Part shown: one piece after another, positions 27,084-36,226 of the stretch
How the letters are laid out: each line of letters starts with the position of its first letter
How positions within the stretch are numbered: the first letter of the stretch is position 1
Assembly: GCF_002165375.2 (NCBI RefSeq)
Contig: NZ_CP032134.1
Location: 3,410,001 to 3,474,000 of the forward strand
Reading direction: 5' to 3'
Source of the DNA: Acinetobacter chinensis
Lineage (GTDB): Bacteria > Pseudomonadota > Gammaproteobacteria > Pseudomonadales > Moraxellaceae
DNA: 64,000 nt
The notes under the pieces: model-generated
The model's database searches: none
What the model saw: only the letters and a program-made list of their open reading frames with translations
Told to the model about the DNA's origin: nothing
Made by a program: the position numbers and the translations under genes

Positions 27084-27881
27084 TTACTCTGGGCAGGTGA
27101 AAACAGATTCGTCCATCAGATCTGTACCACACTGCAGAGTTTCCACCCAGTCCAGGAACTGGTTTATTTTTTCCTGACCAATAAACGCATTACCGTGCTG
27201 AGGAACAATCATCTCTACATCCATGCTGCGAACCATACTCACCCATAGACGGATAATTTTATTGTTGCACATGTAACGCTGATGGAAACCACGCATTTTT
27301 GGAATATGCGATTCAAAGTCTTCCAGAGGTGTCGAAGCATCATCCACGATGGATGCTCCCATGTCACCTGAGAACAGAATCTTTGCAACTGGATCATAAA
27401 ACTGGAAATTACCGACTGAATGCAGGAAGTGAGCAGGTACGGCAACAATATAAGATTCACCTAAAGGAATTCTCTGACCACCATCTTTAAGTTCAATCAG
27501 ACGCTCCAGCCAGCTGCCTTTCATGCGGTCACTCATAAAAGCTGAATTCAGATGCGGTAAGAAACGTGCCCACAGCTTGGAAGCCACGATTTTAGCTTCT
27601 GTATAAACAAGCCAGCGAGGCATGGAAGTGATAATGTCAGGGTCCTGGTGAGATGCCATGACATAATCCAGGTTGGTCAGACGGGTATATTTATTTAGTT
27701 CCATCGTTAATGGTACATAGGTCAGGTCACCGCCTGGATCCAGTACTGCCGCCCGTTCATTGTCAATAATCAGGAACTGGTTCGCCTGAACACCTTCGCC
27801 CTTTACAAGGCTGGTAAAACTGATACATTTATGCGTACCATTATCAAAAAGTACCTGCGATGTAGTGCGCTCAAAAGCCAT
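27084..27881 (-). CDS. Metallo-beta-lactamase-fold protein, oxygen-binding di-iron (ODP/FprA-like) type, copy 2
   Basis: Protein of 265 residues from ATG 27881, preceded by GGGGA; a TTG six codons earlier is less likely. It is a clear paralogue of the 25633 protein: the same opening LFDNGTHKC, SHQDPDIITSMPRW, FLHSVGNFQFYDP, LFSGDMGAS and PQHG motifs, covering all expected di-iron ligands. The lack of a flavodoxin or rubredoxin domain means electrons must come from another protein, if it is catalytic at all. It is the upstream member of the three-gene cluster. Confidence 0.82.
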   Translation of the reverse strand: MAFERTTSQVLFDNGTHKCISFTSLVKGEGVQANQFLIIDNERAAVLDPGGDLTYVPLTMELNKYTRLTNLDYVMASHQDPDIITSMPRWLVYTEAKIVASKLWARFLPHLNSAFMSDRMKGSWLERLIELKDGGQRIPLGESYIVAVPAHFLHSVGNFQFYDPVAKILFSGDMGASIVDDASTPLEDFESHIPKMRGFHQRYMCNNKIIRLWVSMVRSMDVEMIVPQHGNAFIGQEKINQFLDWVETLQCGTDLMDESVFTCPE

Positions 27882-28062
27882 TCCGAATTCCCCAGACAAT
27901 CTGTTATTTACATTGGATTTTTAATTCCTTATAACATAAATGGAAATGGCGAAAGTTACAATAAATATACATTGAATGTTTCAAGTATTTCTGAATATCT
28001 TTAGTCGAAAAACAGGTCACAGTGACCCGAAACTGTGATCACTGTGGTTATTTTACTGTGGG

Positions 28063-28638
28063 TCAGAACAGGTAATGCTGAACCAGGGTGGAAATACCGA
28101 TAATCAGGAAAATTGCAGCACCGACCTTATGAATCAGGGAAACAGGTAAACGGTCTGCCATTTTATTTCCAATAAATACCGCAGGTGCATTGGCAAGCAT
28201 CATCCCGACCGTCGTACCCGCCATGACCCACCAGAGACTGTCAAAGCGTGCTGCGAGTGCAACCGTTGCAATCTGGGTTTTATCACCGATTTCCGCCAGA
28301 AAAAATAAAATGAATGTGGCACCAAAAACACCAAATTTCTGCCAGCGGTTAATGCTGTCGGTTTCATCATCCAGCTGATCCGGAATCAGCATCCAGACCG
28401 CCATGGCAATAAAACCAAGCGATAAAATCCACATCATGACTTCAGGGCTGAGTAATGTGGTGATGAACTGACCCAGTGCCGCAGAAAGACCGTGATTGAT
28501 CAGGGTTGCAAGCAGAATGGCAATAAGAATAGGAACAGGCTTTCTAAATCTTGCCGCCAGCAGTAAAGCCAGCAACTGGGTTTTATCTCCCATTTCAGCA
28601 AGTGCCACAATTGCAGTGGAAATCAGAAATTCATGCAT
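28063..28638 (-). CDS. mneA: GDT1/TMEM165 (UPF0016) family manganese exporter
   Basis: Inner-membrane transporter of 191 residues with six predicted helices in two inverted halves, each carrying the family signature: ALAEMGDKTQ near residue 14 and FLAEIGDKTQ near residue 112. These Glu and Asp residues bind the transported cation. Bacterial relatives export Mn2+. I start at ATG 28638 (MHEFLIST); an upstream in-frame extension would run through the riboswitch. The yybP-ykoY riboswitch directly upstream strongly supports manganese as substrate. The symbol follows the Vibrio manganese exporter and is tentative. Confidence 0.9.
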   Translation of the reverse strand: MHEFLISTAIVALAEMGDKTQLLALLLAARFRKPVPILIAILLATLINHGLSAALGQFITTLLSPEVMMWILSLGFIAMAVWMLIPDQLDDETDSINRWQKFGVFGATFILFFLAEIGDKTQIATVALAARFDSLWWVMAGTTVGMMLANAPAVFIGNKMADRLPVSLIHKVGAAIFLIIGISTLVQHYLF

Positions 28639-28713
28639 GATGTCTTTCTCTGGCCAGCAAAAAATTACCGATGACTTATCCCTCCTGCCAGCCATATCTG
28701 CAGAGTGATAAAT

Positions 28714-28846
28714 CAAAGGTCTTGCCAACAAAAGAAAGCTTTGGAAAAGCTGGATTGGTTCTTTGCTATGATGACCATGCTCTGTTGAGCAATTATGTTG
28801 ACCATCACCTTTTTACTGATCGTAAAAAGCGGCTACTCCCCAATGA
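28714..28846 (-). promoter_or_regulatory. yybP-ykoY manganese riboswitch
   Basis: The leader of the GDT1-family gene carries the three conserved blocks of this class in order on the minus strand: GGGGAGTAGCC (near 28841-28831), GTCAACATAATTGC (28802-28789) and GGCAAGACCTTTG (near 28726-28714). A perfect CTTTTTAC/GTAAAAAG hairpin lies between the first two. The aptamer senses Mn2+ and should turn expression on when Mn2+ is high. The 75 nt between the aptamer and ATG would be the expression platform; I could not assign its switching helices. Confidence 0.9.
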
Positions 28847-28917
28847 AGTACATCCATTCTAAATGGCTTGGCAGGACATTTCAACGGGATTCATCCAGAA
28901 AAGCATCTTTCATAAAA

Positions 28918-28944
28918 CAAAAAACCTGCCGAAGCAGGTTTTTA
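28918..28944 (-). terminator. Intrinsic terminator of aceEF
   Basis: AAACCTGC (28922-28929), CGAA loop, GCAGGTTT (28934-28941); the minus strand continues with a T-run. It lies 20 bp after the aceF stop. Confidence 0.9.
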
Positions 28945-28964
28945 ATCAAACAGCCCAGACAGGC

Positions 28965-30941
28965 TTAAAGCAGAATATTACGGATGTCTGCCAGCAGTTT
29001 CGTCAGTTTATTGGTAAAACGGGCTGCGTCCGCACCATTAATCACACGGTGATCGTATGACAGGGACAATGGCAACATCAGCTTCGGATCAAAACCTTCA
29101 CCATTCCATACAGGTTGCATGGTCGCAGGAGAAATCCCCAGAATCGCCACCTGAGGCCAGTTCACAAGTGGGGTAAATGCTGTACCACCAATGGAGCCGA
29201 GGCTGGTAATAGTAAAGTTGGCACCCTGTAAGTCTTTCGGTGAAAGTTTCTTATCACGTGCTTTTTTACTCAGCTCACCCAGTTCAATTGCGATCTGTTT
29301 AATCGACTTCTGATCAGGATTACGCAGTACCGGTACGGTCAGCCCATCTGGTGTTGCTACAGCAATCCCCATATGAATTTCGTTACGTAACAGTACGCCT
29401 TTCTGATCATCTGCTAGATGACCTGCAAAATACGGCTCTTCTTTGAGCAGGAATGCCACCGCTTTTGCAATGAAAGCCAGAATGGTTAAACTGATGCCAT
29501 CCTGTTTAAATTTGCCTTTCAGCTCACCACGCCATGCTTCAAGCTCAGTAATATCAGCCAGATCAAACTGAGTGACCTGTGGAATAAAGTTATTCAGTGA
29601 CAGCTGGGGCACAGACACTTGCTGTAAACGCGTCATTGGCGCGACTTCACCACCACCAAATGCGCTGAAATCAGGCAATGACGGTAAACCTGATGCAACA
29701 GGTGCTGCCGCAGCAACAGCTGTCGCCTGTGGTGCAGTCAGACGACCTTTGACATAAGCAAAGACATCGTCTTTCATCAGACGTTCATGTGGACCGGATG
29801 CTTTGACCTGAGCCAGAACAACACCAAGTTCACGCGCCAGTTTACGCACCGCAGGACCGGCATACACTTTGGCATTTTCAGCCTGCTGTTCTTTGCTGAG
29901 TTTTTCAGTCTGCGCAGGTGCTGACACATCTGTCTTCACTGCAGGCTGTGCTTCAGCAGTTTTAGCTGCAACAGGTTCAGATTTTTTCTCAGCTGGGGCT
30001 GGCTGCGGTTTTTCCGCAACGGCACTACCCTGAGCCTCAATAGTCACCAGTGCTGCACCCTGTGAAACCGACTGATTCAGTTCGACATGAATAGCTTTGA
30101 CCACACCTGCCACTGTACTTGGCACTTCAACAGAGGCTTTATCAGACTCCGCAACCACCAGACTCTGGTCTTTTTCAACCTGATCACCAACTTTCACCAG
30201 TATTTCTGAAACGGTAGCTTTATCCACCCCCAGATCAGGCACTGTGACATCCACAGAACCAGCCTGAGCAGATGCCGGCTGTTCCTGTTTCACTTCTGCA
30301 ACCGGTGCAGATGCCTGCTCTGCAGGTGTGGACACAGGCTGAGCGGTATCATTACCCGCAGAAGCTGTTTTAACTGTAATCAGCACCACACCTTCTTTGA
30401 CCGTATCCCCTTCTTTGACGGTAATACTTTCAACAGTACCCGCAACTGTGCTTGGAACTTCAACTGTTGCTTTGTCGGATTCAACCACAACAATGCTGTC
30501 ATCTACGGCAATTTCATCACCAACCTGAACCAGAATCTCTCCAACCAGTGCTTTTTCCACACCAATATCAGGGACTTTAACATCCACAACCTGTGCAGAT
30601 GCTGACGCAGTTACAGGCGCTTTTGCTTCAGCGGCAGGTTCAGCTTTTACTGTTTCAGCTGCAACTTCCTGAGCTGCTTCTGATGAAACAGGTGCTTCAT
30701 CTGCAACTGCGGCATCAGCAGATTCAACCTCAACCAGCACTGCACCTTCAGAGACTTCATCTCCTTCAGATACCGTAATACTTTTCACCACACCCGCCAC
30801 AGTACTGGGTACTTCAACTGAAGCTTTATCTGACTCAAGCAGGACAATACTGTCATCCACAGCAATTGTATCGCCTACTTTGACCAGTATTTCTGCAACG
30901 GTGGCTTTATCCACACCAATATCAGGAGTTTTAATTTGCAT
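28965..30941 (-). CDS. aceF: Pyruvate dehydrogenase complex E2, dihydrolipoamide acetyltransferase
   Basis: Core of the pyruvate dehydrogenase complex, 658 residues. Three N-terminal lipoyl domains each carry an ESDKA motif (lipoyl lysines near 39, 157 and 268) and are joined by Ala/Pro/Glu-rich linkers. A peripheral-subunit-binding domain (about 355-395, VYAGPAVRKLARELGV) and the catalytic acetyltransferase domain follow, with the CoA-site His in SYDHRVINGADAARF. Three lipoyl domains match the E. coli-type E2. It begins two bases after the aceE stop, so the two are co-transcribed. The E3 gene lpd is not in the window. Confidence 0.97.
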   Translation of the reverse strand: MQIKTPDIGVDKATVAEILVKVGDTIAVDDSIVLLESDKASVEVPSTVAGVVKSITVSEGDEVSEGAVLVEVESADAAVADEAPVSSEAAQEVAAETVKAEPAAEAKAPVTASASAQVVDVKVPDIGVEKALVGEILVQVGDEIAVDDSIVVVESDKATVEVPSTVAGTVESITVKEGDTVKEGVVLITVKTASAGNDTAQPVSTPAEQASAPVAEVKQEQPASAQAGSVDVTVPDLGVDKATVSEILVKVGDQVEKDQSLVVAESDKASVEVPSTVAGVVKAIHVELNQSVSQGAALVTIEAQGSAVAEKPQPAPAEKKSEPVAAKTAEAQPAVKTDVSAPAQTEKLSKEQQAENAKVYAGPAVRKLARELGVVLAQVKASGPHERLMKDDVFAYVKGRLTAPQATAVAAAAPVASGLPSLPDFSAFGGGEVAPMTRLQQVSVPQLSLNNFIPQVTQFDLADITELEAWRGELKGKFKQDGISLTILAFIAKAVAFLLKEEPYFAGHLADDQKGVLLRNEIHMGIAVATPDGLTVPVLRNPDQKSIKQIAIELGELSKKARDKKLSPKDLQGANFTITSLGSIGGTAFTPLVNWPQVAILGISPATMQPVWNGEGFDPKLMLPLSLSYDHRVINGADAARFTNKLTKLLADIRNILL

Positions 30942-30943
30942 GA

Positions 30944-33652
30944 TTATTTCTCCTCAGCTGGTTCAGCATAAGCTGCAACTTCCTGTACTGATGGATGCGC
31001 CTGCGGTAACCATGCAACAGGACGGTCTACATCCAGTTCAAAACTCGAAATAGCATCTTTCACCAGACGGGCATCCACTTCGCCTTCATCAGCCAGTTTT
31101 TTCAGTGTCGCAACAACAATATGTGCTGCATCCACACCGAAGTAACTGCGCAGGTTGCCACGGGTATCTGAACGGCCATAACCATCTGTACCCAATGCCA
31201 CAAATGGACGGCTGTCTGGCAGATAAGCACGGATCTGTTCGCTGTAAGCACGCATATGATCAGTTGCAGAAACCACAATACCGTCAGTACCACGTAACTG
31301 CTGAGATACCCAGCTTTCTTTACCATCTTCCAGCGGATGCAGGCGGTTATATTCTTCAACAGCCATACCATCACGTGCCAGTTCGTTATAGCTCGTTACA
31401 CTCCATACATTGGAATGAATCTGGTATTCATCACGCAGGATTTTCGCAGCTTTGATCACTTCACGCAGAATCACACCTGAGCCCAGTAACTGAACCGTTG
31501 CCTTACTGTCCTGCTCGAGCTGATACATACCACGCTTAATGCCTTCTTCCACGCCTTCTGGCATTTCAGGATGCTCGTAGTTTTCGTTCATCACAGTCAG
31601 GTAATAGAACACACGTTCCTGATTGACATACATACGCTGCAAACCGTCATGCACAATCACAGCCAGCTCATAACCAAAACATGGGTCATAAGACACACAG
31701 TTTGGAATGGTGTTTGCCAGAATATGCGAATGACCGTCCTGATGCTGCAGACCTTCACCGTTCAACGTGGTACGACCTGCAGTTGCACCCAGTAAGAAGC
31801 CCTGAGCCTGTGAATCCCCTGCCGCCCATGCAATATCACCGATACGCTGGAAACCGAACATGGAGTAATACATGTACATCGGAATCATTGGCAGGTTATT
31901 GGTTGAATAACTGGTACCCAAAGCAGACCAGGCACTCATTGCACCCGCTTCATTGATCCCTTCCTGAAGCATGTGACCATCTTTCGCTTCACGGTAGTTC
32001 ATCAGCTGCTCCTGGTCTTCAGGCGTATATTTCTGACCATGCGCAGCATAAATACCCAGCTGACGGAACATGCCTTCCAGACCGAAAGTACGTGCTTCAT
32101 CCGGAACGATCGGGACAACACGGTCTTTGATCGCTTTATCTTTCAGCAATGCTGCAATTAAACGAACCATGACCATCGTGGTGGACTGTTCTTTACCTGC
32201 ACTGCCCTTCAGCACAGCATCAAAAGCAGAAAGCTCAGGAATCGCAAGTGCTTCACTTTCTTTACGACGTGCCGGCAAATAACCACCCAGACTCTCACGA
32301 CGCGCTTTCATGTATTTTATTTCAGGTGAATTTTCACTTGGACGATAAAGAGGAACGTCCTGTAGCTGATCATCTGTAAATGGCAGGTTGAAACGGTCAC
32401 GGACGTATTTCAACGAATCAATCTGCATTTTTTTGATCTGATGCGTTTTATTGACCGCTTCAATTTCATCTGACAGACCATAACCTTTGACTGTCTTCGC
32501 CAGAATCACAGTAGGCTGACCATTACTTGTCATGGCTGCTGCATAAGCTGCATACACTTTGTATGGGTCATGACCACCGCGGTTCAGGTTATCAATATCT
32601 TCATCACTGAGGTTTTTCACCATTTCCGCAGTTTCAGGATATTGCCCAAAGAATTTCTCACGGGTGTATGCACCACCTTTCACCTGGTAACGCTGATAAT
32701 CACCATCCACCGCTTCTTCCATACGGGATTTCAGTGCACCTGTCGTATCTTTGTCGAGTAAAGAGTCCCAGTGACGTCCCCACACTACTTTAATCACACG
32801 CCAGCCTGCACCACGGAAAACAGACTCAAGTTCCTGAATAATTTTACCATTACCACGAACAGGACCGTCCAGACGCTGCAGGTTACAGTTCACCACCCAG
32901 ATCAGGTTATCCAGCTTCTCACGACCTGCCAGTGAAATTGCACCGAGACTTTCCGGCTCATCCATTTCACCATCGCCCAGGTAAGCCCAGACTTTACGGT
33001 CCTCTTCTTTGATCAGACCACGGTTCATCAGATACTTCTGAATATGTGCCTGATAGATCGACATGATTGGACCCAGACCCATGGATACCGTTGGGAATTG
33101 CCAGTAATCAGGCATCAGATATGGGTGCGGATAACTTGAAAGCCCCTGACCACCGACTTCACGACGGAAATTATTCAGCTGATCTTCAGTTAAACGACCT
33201 TCCAGAAATGAACGTGCATAAATACCCGGTGCACAGTGCCCCTGGTAATAGATCATGTCACCGCCAAAGCTGTCGCTGTTGGCACGGAAGAAATGGTTAA
33301 AACCTACATCGTACAATGTTGCAGAAGATGCGAAACTTGCAAGGTGCCCGCCCAGGTCATCGCCTGTTCTGTTAGCACGCAGTACCATCGCCAGTGCATT
33401 CCAGCGGATCAGGGCGCGAATACGACGCTCCATATCCTGATCGCCAGGCATGGCAGGAGATTCTTCTACCGAAATCGTATTTAAGTAAGGAGTATTCAGT
33501 CGCTGAATAGGAACATGCTTTGCAATTGCCTGCTGATACAGCTTTTCCAACAGAAAAGCCGCTCGCTCTGTCCCCATGTGCTGTAAAACTGAATCAAAGG
33601 CATCTTGCCATTCCTGTGTTTCCTGCGCGTCAGTATCACCGTAAAACGCCAT
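30944..33652 (-). CDS. aceE: Pyruvate dehydrogenase complex E1 component
   Basis: Homodimeric-type E1 of 902 residues, decarboxylating pyruvate with thiamine diphosphate and passing the acetyl group to E2 lipoyl arms. The thiamine diphosphate motif begins GDGEMDEPES and ends NCN about 30 residues later; RANSDSFGGDMIYYQGHCAPG and LQHQDGHSH are also typical. It heads the aceE-aceF operon. No pdhR-type repressor lies beside it, unlike enterobacteria. The 207-bp upstream gap holds its promoter and the terminator of the M23 gene. Confidence 0.97.
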   Translation of the reverse strand: MAFYGDTDAQETQEWQDAFDSVLQHMGTERAAFLLEKLYQQAIAKHVPIQRLNTPYLNTISVEESPAMPGDQDMERRIRALIRWNALAMVLRANRTGDDLGGHLASFASSATLYDVGFNHFFRANSDSFGGDMIYYQGHCAPGIYARSFLEGRLTEDQLNNFRREVGGQGLSSYPHPYLMPDYWQFPTVSMGLGPIMSIYQAHIQKYLMNRGLIKEEDRKVWAYLGDGEMDEPESLGAISLAGREKLDNLIWVVNCNLQRLDGPVRGNGKIIQELESVFRGAGWRVIKVVWGRHWDSLLDKDTTGALKSRMEEAVDGDYQRYQVKGGAYTREKFFGQYPETAEMVKNLSDEDIDNLNRGGHDPYKVYAAYAAAMTSNGQPTVILAKTVKGYGLSDEIEAVNKTHQIKKMQIDSLKYVRDRFNLPFTDDQLQDVPLYRPSENSPEIKYMKARRESLGGYLPARRKESEALAIPELSAFDAVLKGSAGKEQSTTMVMVRLIAALLKDKAIKDRVVPIVPDEARTFGLEGMFRQLGIYAAHGQKYTPEDQEQLMNYREAKDGHMLQEGINEAGAMSAWSALGTSYSTNNLPMIPMYMYYSMFGFQRIGDIAWAAGDSQAQGFLLGATAGRTTLNGEGLQHQDGHSHILANTIPNCVSYDPCFGYELAVIVHDGLQRMYVNQERVFYYLTVMNENYEHPEMPEGVEEGIKRGMYQLEQDSKATVQLLGSGVILREVIKAAKILRDEYQIHSNVWSVTSYNELARDGMAVEEYNRLHPLEDGKESWVSQQLRGTDGIVVSATDHMRAYSEQIRAYLPDSRPFVALGTDGYGRSDTRGNLRSYFGVDAAHIVVATLKKLADEGEVDARLVKDAISSFELDVDRPVAWLPQAHPSVQEVAAYAEPAEEK

Positions 33653-33792
33653 AATTCACCTGTTCCTTACCAAATTTTATTTTATATATGTACCATATTC
33701 CGGTGGTATGAAGTTATCGCTATAGCTGAATAGAGCATGACAGTATTATTTAGAAAATAAATACCCAATGACTATTTCTTACACAAGAATAC

Positions 33793-33818
33793 AAAAAACC
33801 GCCAGTAAAGGCGGTTTT
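33793..33818 (-). terminator. Intrinsic terminator of the M23 peptidase gene
   Basis: AAAACCGCC (33795-33803) pairs with GGCGGTTTT (33810-33818); T-rich sequence continues on the minus strand. Confidence 0.88.
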
Positions 33819-33859
33819 CTGTACAGATTAAATTTATCTGAATGATATAAGCTGTGAAC

Positions 33860-34552
33860 TTAAGGCAACATAGCCAGGTAGGTCGCTGGATTCTTACGCT
33901 GACCGTCCTTCACTACTTCATAATGAAGATGAGGGCCTGTACAGCGACCTGTACAGCCTACATTGGCAATCTGCTCACCAGCGTCCACACGGTCACCAAC
34001 ACGGGCAATCAGGCGCGATGCGTGCGCATAACGGGTGATATAACCATTACCATGATTAATTTCAACATACTGACCATAACCTGTACCCCAACCTGACTTG
34101 GTGACGATACCAGGACCTGTCGCATAAATAGGTGTGCCACTTGGCGCAGACATATCCAGACCCGAATGGTTTTCAGCACGACCGCCCATGGTACGACCAC
34201 CATAGTTTGAGCTGACACGCTTCATATCAGGTAAAGGATGGGCAACCAGCCACGAATACGGATTTGAGGAAGAATAACTGACGGCAGATCTGCCATATTT
34301 CTTTTCAATACTTTCATTATTCAGTTCAACAGGTTTTTCACGCAGCTGAACAGACATTTTTGAAGTTGCCGGAATTTCAATGTCCTCAACTTCAGCATAA
34401 GAGCCTGATGCCAGTGTTTTTGTCAGCTGTTCAAGACGATCTTCTGAACTGCCATTCGCTGTTGCTGCATCAAGTTGAACCAGATCGGCAAAAGCTACAG
34501 ACGCAGCTGATGCTGCAAAAGAAAATGCCAGTAAAATACGTCGCAAATGCAT
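33860..34552 (-). CDS. Secreted M23-family metallopeptidase
   Basis: Protein of 230 residues with a signal peptide ending FA before DLVQLDA (cleavage about residue 22). The LytM/M23 domain at about 115-225 has the complete zinc and catalytic set: HSGLD (His129, Asp133), YAHAS (His177) and HLH (His208, His210), so it is likely an active peptidoglycan endopeptidase rather than a degenerate EnvC/NlpD type. The place beside dciA and lpxC is shared with other gammaproteobacteria. Its start lies close to and divergent from dciA. Confidence 0.9.
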   Translation of the reverse strand: MHLRRILLAFSFAASAASVAFADLVQLDAATANGSSEDRLEQLTKTLASGSYAEVEDIEIPATSKMSVQLREKPVELNNESIEKKYGRSAVSYSSSNPYSWLVAHPLPDMKRVSSNYGGRTMGGRAENHSGLDMSAPSGTPIYATGPGIVTKSGWGTGYGQYVEINHGNGYITRYAHASRLIARVGDRVDAGEQIANVGCTGRCTGPHLHYEVVKDGQRKNPATYLAMLP

Positions 34553-34661
34553 AAAAAACCTCTTAAACTGTTCTTACTCAAAATTTCCTTGCGTGATCTC
34601 TTCCTTGATATCCACTGAAAACTGGGCTTAAGATTAAGACATAAACATGAAGGAACAATGT

Positions 34662-35102
34662 ATGTCAGAACCCGTCAATCCGTTTCAGCAAACAAGAAAA
34701 CACATAAAAACAGGAAACTTAACGTTTCTTTCAAAGCAAGTGACTGCATGGCAGAAACTTACAAAAATTATTCAACCCTTGCTGCCCCAACCAGAGCAAT
34801 GGCAGGTTGTTTGTTATCAACACGGTATTCTGACATTAACGGGCGAAAATCAGGCTATGATCAGTCAGCTCGGTTATCTTCAGAAACAGTATATTTCTGT
34901 ATTGTCACAAATAGATGAATTACATGATCTGCATAAAATACAGGTCAGGTTAAGATTTCAGCCTAAGGCAAGCCCTAAATCAGATATCCCTGCAACTCCA
35001 CTTGATCAGGAAACCCAGGACATGCTGCATGGTGCTGCTGACTTTGTGAACGACCCTAAGCTTAGCCAGGCATTGCGTCGTTTGGCAAGAAATAAAAAGT
35101 AA
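34662..35102 (+). CDS. dciA: DUF721 protein, likely DnaB helicase loader DciA
   Basis: Protein of 146 residues from ATG 34662, with GAAGGA seven bases upstream; an ATG at 34647 is less likely. The N-terminal region about residues 15-95 has the KH-like DUF721 features: helix-rich start, then WQVVCYQHGILTLTGENQAMISQL. DciA proteins help load the replicative helicase at the origin in bacteria lacking DnaC. The neighbouring lpxC-ftsZ-ftsA genes match the dciA position I recall in Pseudomonas, which supports the call. Convergent with lpxC. Confidence 0.75.
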   Translation: MSEPVNPFQQTRKHIKTGNLTFLSKQVTAWQKLTKIIQPLLPQPEQWQVVCYQHGILTLTGENQAMISQLGYLQKQYISVLSQIDELHDLHKIQVRLRFQPKASPKSDIPATPLDQETQDMLHGAADFVNDPKLSQALRRLARNKK

Positions 35103-35132
35103 ACAGCGTGATTTTTAAAATAATAACTCACC

Positions 35133-35163
35133 AATAAAACGTGATTAATTTATCGTTTTTATT
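35133..35163. terminator. Possible bidirectional terminator between dciA and lpxC
   Basis: AATAAAACG (35133-35141) pairs with CGTTTTTATT (35154-35163), with one extra T. A weak AT-rich stem, but well placed between convergent genes. Confidence 0.45.
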
Positions 35164-35199
35164 TATCACCCTGTAACACAACCTTATAAAGACAACAAC

Positions 35200-36102
35200 T
35201 TAAGTCACACTTACATAAGGAATTGGACATTCAGATGTGTCATTAAATGTTACAATTTCATAACTGGATGGGTCGCTTTTGACATTGCGCAACAACTGAT
35301 TGTTTAAAGCATGTCCAGATTTATAACCATCAAAGCGGGCAATAATCTGGTGCCCAAGCAGGTACAGATCACCAACTGCATCCAGAATTTTATGGCGTAC
35401 AAATTCGTCTGAAAAGCGTAAACCTTCTTCATTGACCACGCCGGTATCATCCAGACCAACAGCATTATCCAGGCTTGCACCTAAAGCCAGATTATTGGCT
35501 TTCAGATAATCCAGATCTTTCATGAAGCCAAAAGTACGTGCTCCACTGACTTCGTAAACAAAAGTCTCTGTCGAAAAATCAATGGTTGCAGACTGATATT
35601 CTTTTTTAAATGCAGGATGATCAAAATCAATGGTGAAATTCAGCTGAAAGCCCTGATGAGGTACAAAAACCGCACGCTTATCATCAATCAGTGCTTCTAC
35701 AGGTTTTAATATTCTGATAAATTTTTTCGGAGCATCCTGTTCAGCAAGACCTCCCTGCATCAGCAGATAGATAAACGGTCCGGCACTGCCATCCATAATT
35801 GGGACTTCTGAAGCAGATACCTCTATGATCAGGTTATCAATTCCCAGTCCAGCAATAGCACTCATCACATGTTCGATTGTCCCAACCTTGGCACTTTCCT
35901 GAACCAGGTTTGAACACATAAATGCTTCCTGAATCAGCATGGCATCTGCATGAATATCCACAGGTGGATTCAGGTCAATGCGACGAAACACAATTCCCCC
36001 ATCAACATGATGTGGCACAAAGTTGATCATAACTTTCTGCCCACTGTGAAGACCAATACCACTGGCTTTCACTACACGCTGTAAGGTTCTCTGTTTCAAC
36101 AT
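35200..36102 (-). CDS. lpxC: UDP-3-O-acyl-N-acetylglucosamine deacetylase
   Basis: Zinc deacetylase of 300 residues catalysing the committed step of lipid A synthesis. ATG 36102 (MLKQRTLQRVVKASGIG) matches the family start; a 14-codon upstream extension is not conserved. Zinc ligands His78 (TIEHVM), His237 and Asp241 (HKILDAVGD) and the catalytic His264 (SGHALNN) are present. It follows ftsZ in the division cluster but is separated from it by a terminator, so it may have its own promoter. Confidence 0.97.
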   Translation of the reverse strand: MLKQRTLQRVVKASGIGLHSGQKVMINFVPHHVDGGIVFRRIDLNPPVDIHADAMLIQEAFMCSNLVQESAKVGTIEHVMSAIAGLGIDNLIIEVSASEVPIMDGSAGPFIYLLMQGGLAEQDAPKKFIRILKPVEALIDDKRAVFVPHQGFQLNFTIDFDHPAFKKEYQSATIDFSTETFVYEVSGARTFGFMKDLDYLKANNLALGASLDNAVGLDDTGVVNEEGLRFSDEFVRHKILDAVGDLYLLGHQIIARFDGYKSGHALNNQLLRNVKSDPSSYEIVTFNDTSECPIPYVSVT

Positions 36103-36166
36103 GCGTTTTCTTTCATCTGCTCCAAAACTGCTATACGTTAGCATATTTAGCCATTGATAAAAAACA

Positions 36167-36192
36167 AAAAGGTAGTATTGCTACTACCTTTT
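36167..36192 (-). terminator. Intrinsic terminator of ftsZ
   Basis: AAAAGGTAGTA (36167-36177) pairs perfectly with TACTACCTTTT (36182-36192) around TTGC; T-rich sequence follows on the minus strand. A second stem, CACTGAT/ATCAGTG, lies at 36203-36225, between it and the ftsZ stop. Confidence 0.85.
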
Positions 36193-36226
36193 ATCTATAA
36201 AGCACTGATTTATAAAAGATCAGTGT

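Noticed and set aside
28671..28862. 63-codon plus-strand frame
   Set aside because: It is antisense to the manganese riboswitch, which explains its conservation-like look.
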